Shown here: in pieces, positions 19,287 through 28,424 of the stretch | Position numbering within the stretch: the stretch's first letter is position 1 | How the letters are laid out: each line of letters begins with the position of its first letter | NCBI RefSeq assembly: GCF_002224125.1 | Contig: NZ_NCSM01000011.1 | Coordinates: 1 to 64,000 of the forward strand | Direction: 5' to 3' | DNA from: Streptomyces sp. NBS 14/10 | GTDB lineage: Bacteria; Actinomycetota; Actinomycetes; Streptomycetales; Streptomycetaceae | Length of the DNA stretch: 64,000 nucleotides | Translations under genes and position numbers: made by a program | Notes under the pieces: model-generated | Told to the model about the DNA's origin: nothing | The model's input: the letters and a program-made list of their open reading frames with translations, nothing else | Databases searched by the model: none

Positions 19287-21786
19287 CACCGACAGCGCCG
19301 CTGCCGTCGCCCCCAGCGGCGAATGGGGCTTCGAAGCCGCCGAGGAGCTGGGCTTCGAAGGTGAGCCGTTTCTCCTCCCCGTCCCGTCCGCCGCGCCGAC
19401 TCCGCCTGCCCCACAAGCCGCTCCACGGAGCGTCGGCGACCTCAGCCATCTCGCGCGCGACATCGCCGAGCGGGTCGGCCGCGCGCACGCCGCGGTGCTG
19501 GAGGCCCACGAGGCCGTACAGCGGCACCTCCTCGCGCGCTGCGCACCAGGCACGCGGCCCCCGGCGGCGCCCGCGCCGCGCCGTCCCGTGGACCGCCCGG
19601 CGCGCGTCGAGCTGGTCCGGACGGTCCCGGCGGACGCGGCGTACAGTGTGGCGGGCCAGGCCGATCCGGCATGGATCCTCGACGCCGCCACGGCGGCGTT
19701 GCCCCTGCTCGGCGAACGCGGCCTGGCACCGGCCGGCACGGTCTACCGGCCCGGTCGCACCAACCTCGTCTGGCACCGGGAGCTGCCGGAGGCCGGGGCG
19801 GAGCTTCGGGTGCGGGCCGGCGCCGAGGCTATCCACCGCGACGAGCACGGCACACGCTTCACGTTCGACTGGCAGGTCCATGCCGAGGGGGACCTCCTGG
19901 TGGAGGCCACGGGCACCGCCGGCTTCCTGGTTCCCGACCACACGGCCGAGCCGCTGCCGGACGAGAACCGCTGGCCCGAGCGTCAAGTCCCGCGCTACCC
20001 ACGGCAGTTCCGCCCGCTGGCGAACGCCCGGCGGTCCCGACTGACCTGGCAGGAGCTACGGGCCCTCGCCAGCGGATTCCTCGCGGAGGTCCTCGGCCCC
20101 GACTTCGAGGGCGAGGGCACCGGCCCGCGGCTGCCAGGACCGGCCCCGCGACTGATCGGCGCCATGACGGAGCTGTCCCGCGAGGGCGGCCGTTACGGGC
20201 AGGGCAAGGTGGCCGCCGACCTCACCTTCCACGGCTTCCACGGCGGAGGTCCGGCGCGCGGAGCGGACGCCACCCCGCTGCTGGCCGAGGCCGTCGTCGG
20301 CGTGCTCCAGGTGTACGCGCTGTCCTGCGGGCTGCATCTGTGCCTGCCCGATCCGCGCTTCCAGCCCTGGGCCGGTGGCCCGGCCACCATCGAGGTGATC
20401 GACCCGACCGCGCTCGGCACCGCCCTCCGCTGCGAGGTCGACGTGGCCGAGGTGGGGCTCGTACCGCGCCCGCATGCGATCGCCGACGCCGTTGTCCTCG
20501 CCGGCGACCGGCCGGTGGCCCGTCTGCACGGCATCGGCGTCGCCCTCCAGGAGCCGCCGGGCAGCGACCTCGGCGCCCTGACGATCTGGGAGGCGCGGGA
20601 CTCCCCCGCCGCCCACGAGTCGTTGCGGCAGCGCGGCGCACGTCAGCGGATGCTGCTCGCCCACTCGGCCGAGGGCGACCTCTCGGCCCTCACCGGAGAA
20701 CCCGAGGCGACCTCGGTGTCCTCGGCGTCCTCGGCGTCCCCGGTGACCGTACGGCCCCGGCTGCCGCGCGGCGATCTGCTGATGGTCGACCAGGCGCTCG
20801 ACTACGACGCCGACCCTCTCGAATTCCGCCCGGGCGCCACCCTCACCAGCGAGTACGCCGTCCACCCCGACCCCTGGTTCTGTCGGGAGTACGGCTCCGG
20901 CGCCGTGCCCAACCTCCTGTACATGGAGTCCAGCCTCCAGGCCGCCGCCCAGCTGAGCGCCGTTCAGGGCATCCTCAACCAGCATCTCGACAGCACGTTC
21001 GTCTGCCGGAACCTGGAGGGCCGCGCCACCCTGCTCCGCCACGCCGACCCGCGCGGTCTCGCCCTGCGGCACCGCATCACGCTGGCCGACCACTCGAAGC
21101 TGCCGGGGGCGATCCTCCACCGCTACACCTACGAACTCGGCCTTCCCGACGGGCCGGTCTACTCGGGCGAGTCCGTCCACGGCTTCCTCACCAAGGAGGT
21201 CCTGGACAACCAGCAGGGGCTCGACGGCGGACGGTACGTACCGCCCTGGCTGGACCGCCTTCCGACGCGGCCCCCGGGGCTGCGCCGGCTCGATCTCTCC
21301 CAGGACACCCGGCTCGGCCGCGGGCGGTTCGCGCTGCTGCACGAGGCCGACCTGGTGCCGGACGGCGGAGAGCACGGCGCCGGATACCTCCTGTGGGAGC
21401 GGACGGTGCCCAAGGACGACTGGTTCATGGCGCACCACTTCCGCTTCGATCCGGTGATGCCCGGTTCGGTGGGTGTGGAGGCGCTGTTCCAGTCCGTCGC
21501 GGCGTACGCGCTGCACACCGGCCTCGCCGATGCCCTGCCGGACCCGGCCGCGCGGCCCGCGGCCCACGTCGAGCTGGCCTGGAAGTACCGAGGGCAGATC
21601 ACGCCCGGTCACCGCCGGATGCGCGGCGAGGTTCATATCCGCCGGGTGGAGCCTTGTGGCGACGGTCTTCTCCTGGTCGCGGACGGCAGCGTATGGCGCG
21701 ACGACCTGCGGATCTACCAGGTGGACAACATCGGCGTCGAGATCCTGCCGACCGGCGGGACGGCGGAAGGGCAGGTGCCGCGATGA
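19279..21786 (+). CDS. PfaC-like dehydratase protein with several hot-dog domains
   Basis: An 835-residue partner of the preceding synthase. The N-terminal ~100 residues are Ala/Pro-rich. Residues about 110-430 look like one pair of hot-dog folds; about 490-640 a second (VHPDPWFCREY...MESSLQAAAQL) that lacks a visible catalytic His; about 690-820 a FabA-like domain with AHHFRFDPVMPGSVGVEAL, where His720 aligns with the FabA catalytic His. In canonical PUFA synthases this protein (PfaC) begins with KS and chain-length-factor domains; both are absent here. ATG at the 8-base overlap follows a G-rich ribosome site. Translational coupling to both neighbours is expected. Confidence 0.85.
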   Translation: MADTDSAAAVAPSGEWGFEAAEELGFEGEPFLLPVPSAAPTPPAPQAAPRSVGDLSHLARDIAERVGRAHAAVLEAHEAVQRHLLARCAPGTRPPAAPAPRRPVDRPARVELVRTVPADAAYSVAGQADPAWILDAATAALPLLGERGLAPAGTVYRPGRTNLVWHRELPEAGAELRVRAGAEAIHRDEHGTRFTFDWQVHAEGDLLVEATGTAGFLVPDHTAEPLPDENRWPERQVPRYPRQFRPLANARRSRLTWQELRALASGFLAEVLGPDFEGEGTGPRLPGPAPRLIGAMTELSREGGRYGQGKVAADLTFHGFHGGGPARGADATPLLAEAVVGVLQVYALSCGLHLCLPDPRFQPWAGGPATIEVIDPTALGTALRCEVDVAEVGLVPRPHAIADAVVLAGDRPVARLHGIGVALQEPPGSDLGALTIWEARDSPAAHESLRQRGARQRMLLAHSAEGDLSALTGEPEATSVSSASSASPVTVRPRLPRGDLLMVDQALDYDADPLEFRPGATLTSEYAVHPDPWFCREYGSGAVPNLLYMESSLQAAAQLSAVQGILNQHLDSTFVCRNLEGRATLLRHADPRGLALRHRITLADHSKLPGAILHRYTYELGLPDGPVYSGESVHGFLTKEVLDNQQGLDGGRYVPPWLDRLPTRPPGLRRLDLSQDTRLGRGRFALLHEADLVPDGGEHGAGYLLWERTVPKDDWFMAHHFRFDPVMPGSVGVEALFQSVAAYALHTGLADALPDPAARPAAHVELAWKYRGQITPGHRRMRGEVHIRRVEPCGDGLLLVADGSVWRDDLRIYQVDNIGVEILPTGGTAEGQVPR

Positions 21787-23360
21787 CGGTGCGATACGAC
21801 CCGGACGGGGTGTACGCCGTCCTCGCCGACCTGGACGCCCCCTGCTACATCGTCCGGAACGGGGACCGGATCGGCGCCACCGCCGAACCTCCCGTCGCGG
21901 GCGGCCCGTTGACCCCGCTGGCCGTCGCCGGGCCGATGCCGTCCACCCAGCTCGGCGACTCCGGCTTCCGGCGCCGGCACGGCGTGTCCCATGCGTATCT
22001 CGCCGGTTCCATGGCTGCCGGTATCGCGTCCGAGGAGCTGGTGGCCGCGCTGGCCCGCGCCGGTTTCCTCGCCTCGTTCGGCGCCGCGGGCCTGTCACCC
22101 GAGCGGGTCGAGCGGGCCCTGACCCGGCTCGCTCACGAGAGCGGCGCTCCAGGTGGGTTGCCCTACGCCGTCAATCTCATCCACACACCGCACGCCCCGC
22201 GCCTGGAGCGGGCGGTTGTCGACCTCTTCCTGAGTCACCGGCTGCGCTGCGTCGAGGCCTCGGCGTTCGTCCAGCTCACCCCCGATCTGGTCCGCTACCG
22301 GGTGGCGGGTCTTCGCCCTGGCCCCGGGGGCGGGGCGTACGCCGAGAACCGGCTGATCGCCAAGGTGTCCCGCGCGGAGGTGGCCGAGCTGTTCCTGCGA
22401 CCGGCCCCCGAGCCGATGGTCCGCGCCCTGTTCGACCGGGGCGAGATCACCGCCGAGCAGATGACGCTGGCGCGGCTGGTCCCGATGGTGGACGACCTGA
22501 CCGTCGAGGCGGACTCCGCGGGGCACACCGACCGCCGCCCGCTGATCACCGCGCTGCCCGCGATGCTGCGGCTGCGGGACCGCATCGCCCGCGAGCTGGG
22601 CCTCGCGACGCCTCCCGTACGGGTCGGCGCGGCCGGCGGCATCGGCACTCCGGAGGCGGCCCTGGCCGCCTTCAGTCTCGGCGCCGCGTACGTCGTCACC
22701 GGCTCGGTCAACCAGGCCTGCCTGGAGGCGGGCACCTCACCGGCGGTCAAGGCGCTGCTCGCCGCGGCCGGGCCCGCCGACTATGCGATGGCCCCGGCCG
22801 CCGACATGTTCGAGGTGGGCGCCGAGGTCCAGGTCCTGCGCAGCGGCAGCCTCTTCGCCGGCCGGGCGCGCCGGTTGCACGAGCTCTACCGCACCCACGC
22901 CGGCCTGGACGAACTGCCCACCGCGGACCGCCGGCGCCTGGAGGCGAAGGTGTTCCAGCGCCCGCTGTCCGAGGTCTGGCGGGAGACCGCGGACTATCTC
23001 ACCGAGCACCACCCCGAGCAACTCCTCCGCGCCGAACTCGACGCCAGGCACCGGATGGCCCTGGTCTTCCGGTGGTATCTCGGCCAGTCGTCCCGCTGGG
23101 CTGTCACCGGCGCCGAGCGCACCGGCGACTACCAGGTCTGGTGCGGTCCGGCGATGGGCGCGTTCAACGACTGGGCGGCGGGCTCCGTTCTGGCCGACCC
23201 CGGCCGACGCCATGTCGCCGACGTGGCGCGCCACCTGATGCACGGCGCCGCGTTCCACCGCCGCCTCGCCCACCTCCGCTTCAGCGGGGTACGGATCCCG
23301 GCCGCCTGCGCCACCTACCGGCTGCCGTCGGCCCCCTCGGCGGTGCCCGCCACGCCTTGA
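21783..23360 (+). CDS. PfaD-type enoyl reductase (nitronate-monooxygenase fold)
   Basis: 525 residues of the PfaD family, FMN-dependent TIM-barrel enoyl reductases that act in trans on PUFA synthases and some polyketide synthases. Typical pieces are GVSHAYLAGSMAAGIASEELV, GAAGGIGTPEAALAAF, the AAYVVTGSVNQACLEAGTS flavin-phosphate region, DMFEVGAEVQVL, and the family-specific C-terminal half (FQRPLSEVW, WCGPAMGAFNDW). Length is normal (about 520-550). The ATG overlaps the previous stop (ATGA), making the three genes one operon. No phosphopantetheinyl transferase gene (pfaE) is in the window, so one elsewhere must activate the ACP. Confidence 0.93.
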   Translation: MTVRYDPDGVYAVLADLDAPCYIVRNGDRIGATAEPPVAGGPLTPLAVAGPMPSTQLGDSGFRRRHGVSHAYLAGSMAAGIASEELVAALARAGFLASFGAAGLSPERVERALTRLAHESGAPGGLPYAVNLIHTPHAPRLERAVVDLFLSHRLRCVEASAFVQLTPDLVRYRVAGLRPGPGGGAYAENRLIAKVSRAEVAELFLRPAPEPMVRALFDRGEITAEQMTLARLVPMVDDLTVEADSAGHTDRRPLITALPAMLRLRDRIARELGLATPPVRVGAAGGIGTPEAALAAFSLGAAYVVTGSVNQACLEAGTSPAVKALLAAAGPADYAMAPAADMFEVGAEVQVLRSGSLFAGRARRLHELYRTHAGLDELPTADRRRLEAKVFQRPLSEVWRETADYLTEHHPEQLLRAELDARHRMALVFRWYLGQSSRWAVTGAERTGDYQVWCGPAMGAFNDWAAGSVLADPGRRHVADVARHLMHGAAFHRRLAHLRFSGVRIPAACATYRLPSAPSAVPATP

Positions 23361-23437
23361 CCTGGCGAGGGTTCTTCCTCGCGATCTGAGTAGGACCGCT
23401 CATGTTCTCCGGCTCCCTGGTGGCTTGAATGAGGGCT

Positions 23438-23794
23438 ATGACCGAGGAGTCGTCTGAGTTCCGTATGAGGCGGAGGAGATGGATCGCCCCGTTGCTGTCC
23501 ACTCTCGTCACCCTGCCCATGGCCCTGATCGCCACCGCTTTCGTCGGGCTGTCCCCCATGGCCTGCGATCCTTGCGACGGTGCCGAACTGGAGCGTTTCG
23601 AGGACAGCTTCGACGTCGCCATCAATGTCTATCTGGTGGGTCTGGCCCTGACGGCCGGCTTGCTGATCGCCGATTACGTCGCCACCTGGCAACGCCGGGA
23701 CACGCCCCGGCTCATCCTGGCCGTCCTCGCTCCGATCTCCGTGTTCTGCGACTACCTCCTCTTCGCGGGTCTGCTTACTGAACCCACGTTCTGA
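23438..23794 (+). CDS. Small membrane protein, unknown function
   Basis: A 118-residue protein with three likely membrane helices (about residues 12-36, 62-84 and 90-112), a basic N-terminal anchor MRRRRW, and two cysteines in MACDPCDG on the loop. I do not recognise a family. GAGGG precedes the chosen ATG by 3-7 bases; an in-frame ATG at 23429 is the alternative. It is convergent with the next gene, with 3 bases between. Confidence 0.65.
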   Translation: MTEESSEFRMRRRRWIAPLLSTLVTLPMALIATAFVGLSPMACDPCDGAELERFEDSFDVAINVYLVGLALTAGLLIADYVATWQRRDTPRLILAVLAPISVFCDYLLFAGLLTEPTF

Positions 23795-23797
23795 ATC

Positions 23798-24637
23798 TCA
23801 GCGGAACGCGGCGACATTGCGGGCGGCCCAGTCGGCGAAGGGGCGCGGGGCGCGGCCGAGAACCCGCTGGACGTCCGGGCTGACGCGCAGTTCGGCCGGG
23901 TTCGGGGAACCGAGGATGTCCAGAGTGTCGTCGGCGAGCTCCGCCGGCATGCTCTGGGCCATGGCGGCCTTGGCCTCGTCGCGGGTGAGCTCGTGAAACC
24001 TCACTGGCGAACCCAGCGCTGCGGCGATGGCCTCCGCCTGCCGGCGCGGAGTGATCACCTCCGGGCCGGTCAGCTCGTACACGCCGCCGGTGTGCCGGTC
24101 ATCCAGCAGGCAGGCCGCCGCGACCGCGGCGATATCCGCCGGGTCGATGATCGGCACCCCGACGTCGCCGAAGGGCGCGGCGACGACCTGTTGCGCGCGG
24201 ACGGACTCGGCCCACCACAGGGCGTTGGAGGCGAAGCCGCCCGGCCGCAGGATGGCCCACTCCAGGCCGGACTCCCGCAGTGTGTCCTCCAGCGCGCGCA
24301 TCGCGATCCGCGTTGGGCCGAAGGGCCTGCTCACCACGCCCAGCGTGGAGAGCAGGACGACCCGGCGGACCCCGCTGTCCGCGGCTTCGCCGATGATGTC
24401 GGCAGGGCTGGCTCCGGTGGCGTGCAGGTCGCCGGACAGCAGCAGGAACAGCGCCTTCGCCCCGGCCAGCGCGGGCTTGAGGCCGGCCGGCTCGGCCAGG
24501 TCGGCCACCACATGGCGAACGCCGTTCGGCACCGCCGCCGTGTGCCGTGACACCGCCGTCACCTGCCGGCCCGCCTCGGCCAGCGCCTGCGTCAACGGTC
24601 GGCCGATGTTCCCGGTAGCCCCGGTCACCACGATCAT
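23798..24637 (-). CDS. NmrA-like NAD(P)-binding oxidoreductase
   Basis: An atypical SDR of the NmrA/NAD(P)H-binding class, 279 residues: VTGATGNIGRPLTQAL at the N-terminus, LSTLGVVSR, LRPGGFASN, and C-terminal MPAELADD...FADWAARNVAAF typical of the QOR2/azoreductase-like branch. No catalytic YxxxK is evident, as usual in NmrA-type proteins, so it may reduce quinones or act as a redox sensor. It is divergent from an HxlR regulator, with a palindrome between them, a common arrangement in which HxlR controls the oxidoreductase. Confidence 0.85.
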   Translation of the reverse strand: MIVVTGATGNIGRPLTQALAEAGRQVTAVSRHTAAVPNGVRHVVADLAEPAGLKPALAGAKALFLLLSGDLHATGASPADIIGEAADSGVRRVVLLSTLGVVSRPFGPTRIAMRALEDTLRESGLEWAILRPGGFASNALWWAESVRAQQVVAAPFGDVGVPIIDPADIAAVAAACLLDDRHTGGVYELTGPEVITPRRQAEAIAAALGSPVRFHELTRDEAKAAMAQSMPAELADDTLDILGSPNPAELRVSPDVQRVLGRAPRPFADWAARNVAAFR

Positions 24638-24707
24638 GATCAGCTCCTTGTCAGGTGTCTTCTGTGGCCTTCACGCTAGGAGCATGGGCTAACTTTTGGT
24701 AAGGACA

Positions 24708-24719
24708 TACCTTGAGGTA
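24708..24719. promoter_or_regulatory. Candidate HxlR operator
   Basis: TACCT-TG-AGGTA forms perfect 5-base arms in the AT-rich middle of the divergent NmrA/hxlR intergenic region, 11 bases before the hxlR ATG. A related GGTAAGG half lies 10 bases earlier. HxlR proteins are dimers that bind such short palindromes; autoregulation plus control of the NmrA gene is the inference. Confidence 0.55.
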
Positions 24720-24729
24720 AGCTCATGAC

Positions 24730-25101
24730 ATGGTGGGAGGCGTGCAGCACAGACAGCCCGAGGCCGGGGAGCGGTATGACGTGTTTCACACCGACTGCCC
24801 CGCGCGCGATGTGGTCGACCATGTGACCAGCAGGTGGGGCGTCTGGGTGCTGATCTCCCTGCGGAGCAACGACCTCCGGTTCTACGAGCTGCGCGAGAGC
24901 ATCCAGGGCATCAGCGAGAAGATGCTCGCCCAGACCCTGCGCGCGCTGGTCCAGGACGGCCTGGTCTGGCGCAAGGTCGAGCCGACGACGCCGCCCCAGG
25001 TCACCTACGGGCTGACCGAGTTCGGCCGGGACGTCGGCGAGCCCCTGACGGAGCTGTTCGACCGGATCACACGGCGGCTGTCGCCGCGCAGCGCGGGATA
25101 G
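24730..25101 (+). CDS. HxlR-family winged-helix regulator
   Basis: A 123-residue HxlR-type transcription factor: conserved Cys in the N-terminal HTDCPARDVVD segment, WGVWVLISLRSNDLRFYEL, ISEKMLAQTLRALVQDGLVWR (recognition helix) and VTYGLTEFGRD wing. The single N-terminal Cys is the redox- or aldehyde-sensing residue in HypR/YodB-type relatives. It is divergent from an NmrA-like oxidoreductase. No good ribosome site precedes the ATG; the transcript may be leaderless. Confidence 0.92.
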   Translation: MVGGVQHRQPEAGERYDVFHTDCPARDVVDHVTSRWGVWVLISLRSNDLRFYELRESIQGISEKMLAQTLRALVQDGLVWRKVEPTTPPQVTYGLTEFGRDVGEPLTELFDRITRRLSPRSAG

Positions 25102-25291
25102 GGCACCGTTCTCGTACAGCTACCGTCAGGTGGCGTGTGGCGCTGAGTAACTACTTGGTGTTGCGGTCGCGCCGCTGGAGGGCGGCGGCACCAGGCCGTG
25201 AGCGGTGAGGCGGTCGGCCAGGGCTACAGCCGGACCATGATCCGCTCAGCGGTTGCCGCTGATTTCCGTTCGGATACTCCCCGAGGGGCGA

Positions 25292-26413
25292 TCAGTAGAA
25301 GCGGCGGATGAAAACGTCCGACTTGCCGTTGGTGTCGCCGGGCACGATGTCGTCGGCCGTGGAATGGAAGACCACGTCGCGCCCACCGGCGCTGACCGCG
25401 TCGGTCCCGGCCGAGGCGGGCTGGTTCGAGACGATCTCGTCGGTGCCCGTCTCCAGGTCGCGCAGCATGAGCGACGGTCCGCTCGTGTCGAGTGGGGCGT
25501 ACAGCAGATAGCGGCCGGTGGGATCGATGGCCACGCCCCGCACGTTCGGCACGAGTTGGTCGGTGCCCGAGCTCTCGTCCTGGACGTAGGTGTCGGAGCC
25601 CGAGAGGTAGACGATCTTGCTGCCGTCCTTGCTGATCTGGACGAGGGTCGCCGCCTTGGACGGGCCCTCGATCGGGCCGGAGGAGGTGTCGTCGGTCCGG
25701 TCCCACACGAAGACGTCCCCCGCCTGGCCGTCCTGGTAGGCGACGAAGCGGCCGTCGCCGCTGATGGACGGCCGGGCCGAGACGGTGTGGTCGAACTCGG
25801 CCACGGTCTGCGTGGTGTCGGTGCGCCAGTCCCGTACCTCGATGCGCTGCCGGGACGGCGGTCGACTGAAGGTGGCGACCTGGGCGACGTAGCGGCCGTC
25901 CGCGCTCAGCGACGGCTGGCTGCAGCTGAGGCCCGGGCAGTTGATGCCGATCGTGCTTCCCGAGCTCACCTGGGACAGGAAGGACTTCGTGTCTCTCTGC
26001 AACAGCCCCCAAAAGGCGACGTATTGCCCGTCACCGCTGATCACCGGGCCCTGATTCGTTGGGGTGATGCTGCTCATCAGCGTGGTCTGGCTCGTCCGCT
26101 GGTCGCGGACGAACACCCTTTCCCATGTCACCGGGTTGGCGGGGGTGAGATTCTTCGCCAACGACGAGAAGGCGATACGCCGGCCGTCGGTCGTGATCGT
26201 GGCGCCGGCGGAGTCGCCGTCGCCCTGGGTGCCGTCGGTCGCGACACTGATCCGCTCGACCCCGGCTCCGCTGTCGCTCGCGACGCCCGGCACGGTCATG
26301 GGCTCAGCCGAAGCGGCTCCGGGCAGCACCGCCGTGACCGCGCAGACCACGACCGTGGCGCTTAAGGCGGCCCGCACACGTCTGGCGGCGCTCCGATTGA
26401 TGTTTCCCCTCAT
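25292..26413 (-). CDS. Secreted TolB/PD40-type beta-propeller protein
   Basis: 373 residues from MRGNINRSAARR, a Sec signal peptide with hydrophobic core and cleavage after AASA. The mature protein repeats the PD40/WD40-like pattern (PVISGDGQYVAFWG, PSLSADGRYVAQV, PSISGDGRFVAYQ, VQISKDGSKIVYL, VAIDPTGRYLLYA), giving six or seven blades, and ends SDVFIRRFY. These propellers bind ligands or partners outside the cell; the partner is unknown. The start is chosen because it gives a clean signal peptide and has a G-run 5 bases upstream; the frame is open further upstream. Confidence 0.83.
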   Translation of the reverse strand: MRGNINRSAARRVRAALSATVVVCAVTAVLPGAASAEPMTVPGVASDSGAGVERISVATDGTQGDGDSAGATITTDGRRIAFSSLAKNLTPANPVTWERVFVRDQRTSQTTLMSSITPTNQGPVISGDGQYVAFWGLLQRDTKSFLSQVSSGSTIGINCPGLSCSQPSLSADGRYVAQVATFSRPPSRQRIEVRDWRTDTTQTVAEFDHTVSARPSISGDGRFVAYQDGQAGDVFVWDRTDDTSSGPIEGPSKAATLVQISKDGSKIVYLSGSDTYVQDESSGTDQLVPNVRGVAIDPTGRYLLYAPLDTSGPSLMLRDLETGTDEIVSNQPASAGTDAVSAGGRDVVFHSTADDIVPGDTNGKSDVFIRRFY

Positions 26414-26606
26414 TTTTTCCCCCCAAGGCGGGACATGGCCCTTCTCCCCGGCTCCCCACCGGAGGGCCACAAGCATGCAACCGCGATGGCGCTGTGAGGT
26501 CAATGCGTCCCGTGCCAGCCGAGCAGGGCAACCTCATGGCTGCCGGTACACAAGGGCGGCAGATGGCCCGCGCGGTCAGGTGCTGGAAGAAGTACCGGCC
26601 CGGCCC

Positions 26607-27230
26607 TCAGACACCCGCTGCCACCGCGGCGCCCAGCCCGAGCAGGACGACGCCGGTCGTCACACTGAGCCCCCGCAGGACAGTCGGCCGCGATACCAAG
26701 GCACGTCCTCGGCCGACGGCCCAGGTGAGCAACAGGTACCAAGAGGCACTGACGAGCGCCCACAGAGCCCCCAGGGCGACGGTCGACAGGAACACCGGGC
26801 CCTTCGCCGTCACGAATTGGGGCAGCACCGAGACGGCGAACACGCCGGCCTTCGGGTTGCCGAGGTTGGTGCTCAGGCCGGTGAGGTATCCGCCCGCGAA
26901 GCCGGTACGGAGCCCGCCCTCGCGGGGCGGACGGGTGGAGACGGTGGCGAGCGCGGTCCGCAGCGTGTTCACCCCGAGGATCATCAGCACGATGCCGCCT
27001 GCGATCCGGAGTCCCGCGTACGCGCGCGGGCTGGCCAGCAGGACGGCGGACAGCCCGGCCGCGGCGGCCGTGGACCAGAGCAGGAAGCCGGTGGCGTTGC
27101 CCGCGAGCGTGCCTCGGACTGTGCGTTGCCCGCCTTCCAGAACCTGCCGGATCATCATGGCTGTACTCGCGCCTGGCAGCATCGCCAGCAGCAATGTGGT
27201 GGCGATGAAAACGGGCACATGCGTAGGCAT
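26607..27230 (-). CDS. LysE/RhtB-family exporter
   Basis: A 207-residue membrane protein with five to six helices. It has the LysE/RhtB hallmarks of an N-terminal LLAMLPGAS segment (PG in helix 1), GGIVLMILGVNTLR and GYLTGLSTNLGNPKAGVF. Members export amino acids or small metabolites. The start is at MPTHVPV because it opens directly into helix 1. It is divergent from a LysR regulator that likely controls it, as in lysG/lysE or argP systems. Confidence 0.88.
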   Translation of the reverse strand: MPTHVPVFIATTLLLAMLPGASTAMMIRQVLEGGQRTVRGTLAGNATGFLLWSTAAAAGLSAVLLASPRAYAGLRIAGGIVLMILGVNTLRTALATVSTRPPREGGLRTGFAGGYLTGLSTNLGNPKAGVFAVSVLPQFVTAKGPVFLSTVALGALWALVSASWYLLLTWAVGRGRALVSRPTVLRGLSVTTGVVLLGLGAAVAAGV

Positions 27231-27339
27231 GGGGAAAGACCCCTTCCAGGGATCGCGGTCGATGGGTGCACCACCAGGCTTCCGCTCCCGCACTTATAAG
27301 AGAAGTTAAAAGGGAAGGGTGCAGCGTTAGGATTAGTGA
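27231..27339. promoter_or_regulatory. lysE-like/lysR divergent control region
   Basis: This intergenic stretch is AT-rich relative to its surroundings at 27291-27310 and includes the palindrome CTTATAAG (27293-27300). LysR proteins bind such regions between divergent genes; the exact site is not certain. Confidence 0.45.
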
Positions 27340-28314
27340 ATGGTGGTGGACCCGGGACAGCTCCGGCTTCTCGCGTTGATCGAGCGGCACGGCTCCTTGA
27401 CGGCGGCGGCTCATGCCCTCCAGCTCACGCCTGCGGCGGTCACACAGCAGGTGGTCAAGGCCGAGCGCGACTGGCAGGTGCCCCTGGTCATCCGTGGTCC
27501 TCGCGGAGCGACGCTCACCGCGGCCGGTGCGCTGCTCGCCTCCCACGGTCGAACCGTGGAGGAGGCGTCGGACAAGGCCGAGGCGCAACTGGCCGCACTG
27601 CTCGGTCACCTCTCCCTACGGCTGCGGATCGGAACGTTCCAGGCGGCTGCCCTGCACCTGCTGCCACCCGCCCTGACGGCCCTGCGGCACCGCCATCCGG
27701 ACGCCGACGTCTCCGTCGTGGACGTGGTGTCCGGACGCGGAGCGGACGAGATCAGCGCAGGGCGCCTGGACCTCGCCATCGTCGCGTCCTGGGGCACACC
27801 GCTCGCGCCGCCCCCGCACCTACGCGCCCACCCGCTCCTGCTGGACCCGATGGTGGTGGTTCTCCCCGACGACCACCCACTGGCCACCGGGCAGCCCGCG
27901 GACACCGAACTGCGCCTGAAACAACTGCGCGACGAATCGTGGGTTTCCATCCTGGCCGGCCACGCCGCCCGCGAGCAGTTCCACGACGCTGCCCGCGAGG
28001 CCGGCTTCACTCCCACCGTGCGGTTCGAGACCGAGTCCTACGACGTTGTCCAGGCCCTCGTCGGCACAGGCAGCGCTGTGGCTCTGGTATCGCGCCTGGC
28101 CCTGACCCATGCGCCCGGCACCACCCATCGCGAACTGGCCCACCCCAGGCCCTACCGCCAGCTCTACGCCCTGACCAGAACCGACGCCACCCTCACACCA
28201 CTCGCAGACATGCTGATCGACCTCCTACGCGATGTGGCCCGCGACATCACCGCCACCTGGGAGGCTCCCCTGCAAGCAGAACAACGCTCATCGGACTCAC
28301 CGCACGGAACCTGA
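27340..28314 (+). CDS. LysR-family regulator (ArgP/LysG-like)
   Basis: A 324-residue LysR-type regulator: N-terminal winged helix (LLALIERHGSLTAAAHALQL, TQQVVKAERDW) and a periplasmic-binding-like effector domain from about residue 90. Spacing and orientation relative to the LysE-type exporter match the amino-acid-export pairs in which LysR senses the exported substrate. The C-terminal ~30 residues are Ala/Glu/Ser-rich. A strong hairpin follows it. Confidence 0.9.
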   Translation: MVVDPGQLRLLALIERHGSLTAAAHALQLTPAAVTQQVVKAERDWQVPLVIRGPRGATLTAAGALLASHGRTVEEASDKAEAQLAALLGHLSLRLRIGTFQAAALHLLPPALTALRHRHPDADVSVVDVVSGRGADEISAGRLDLAIVASWGTPLAPPPHLRAHPLLLDPMVVVLPDDHPLATGQPADTELRLKQLRDESWVSILAGHAAREQFHDAAREAGFTPTVRFETESYDVVQALVGTGSAVALVSRLALTHAPGTTHRELAHPRPYRQLYALTRTDATLTPLADMLIDLLRDVARDITATWEAPLQAEQRSSDSPHGT

Positions 28315-28424
28315 AAAGCGCCCGGTCCTGAATCGCCGCGCTTCGCCAACATCCTGTCAGTGCCCCGCGTCCCGTGGACTGATCCGGCCCTCCTTGTCCG
28401 GAAGGCGGCCCAGCCATCACGGCG

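Noticed and set aside
12588..19739. A 2383-codon open frame antisense to the lipid-synthase gene
   Set aside because: High third-position GC leaves the opposite strand free of stops; the antisense text is Arg/Gly/His-rich with no domains, while the plus strand has complete KS, AT, ACP and KR motifs.
13026..23360. Reading the synthase as an enediyne-type PKS
   Set aside because: KS-AT-ACP-KR-DH order fits, but there is no C-terminal PPTase domain, no enediyne cassette neighbours, and the PfaC- and PfaD-like partners point to the PUFA-type family.
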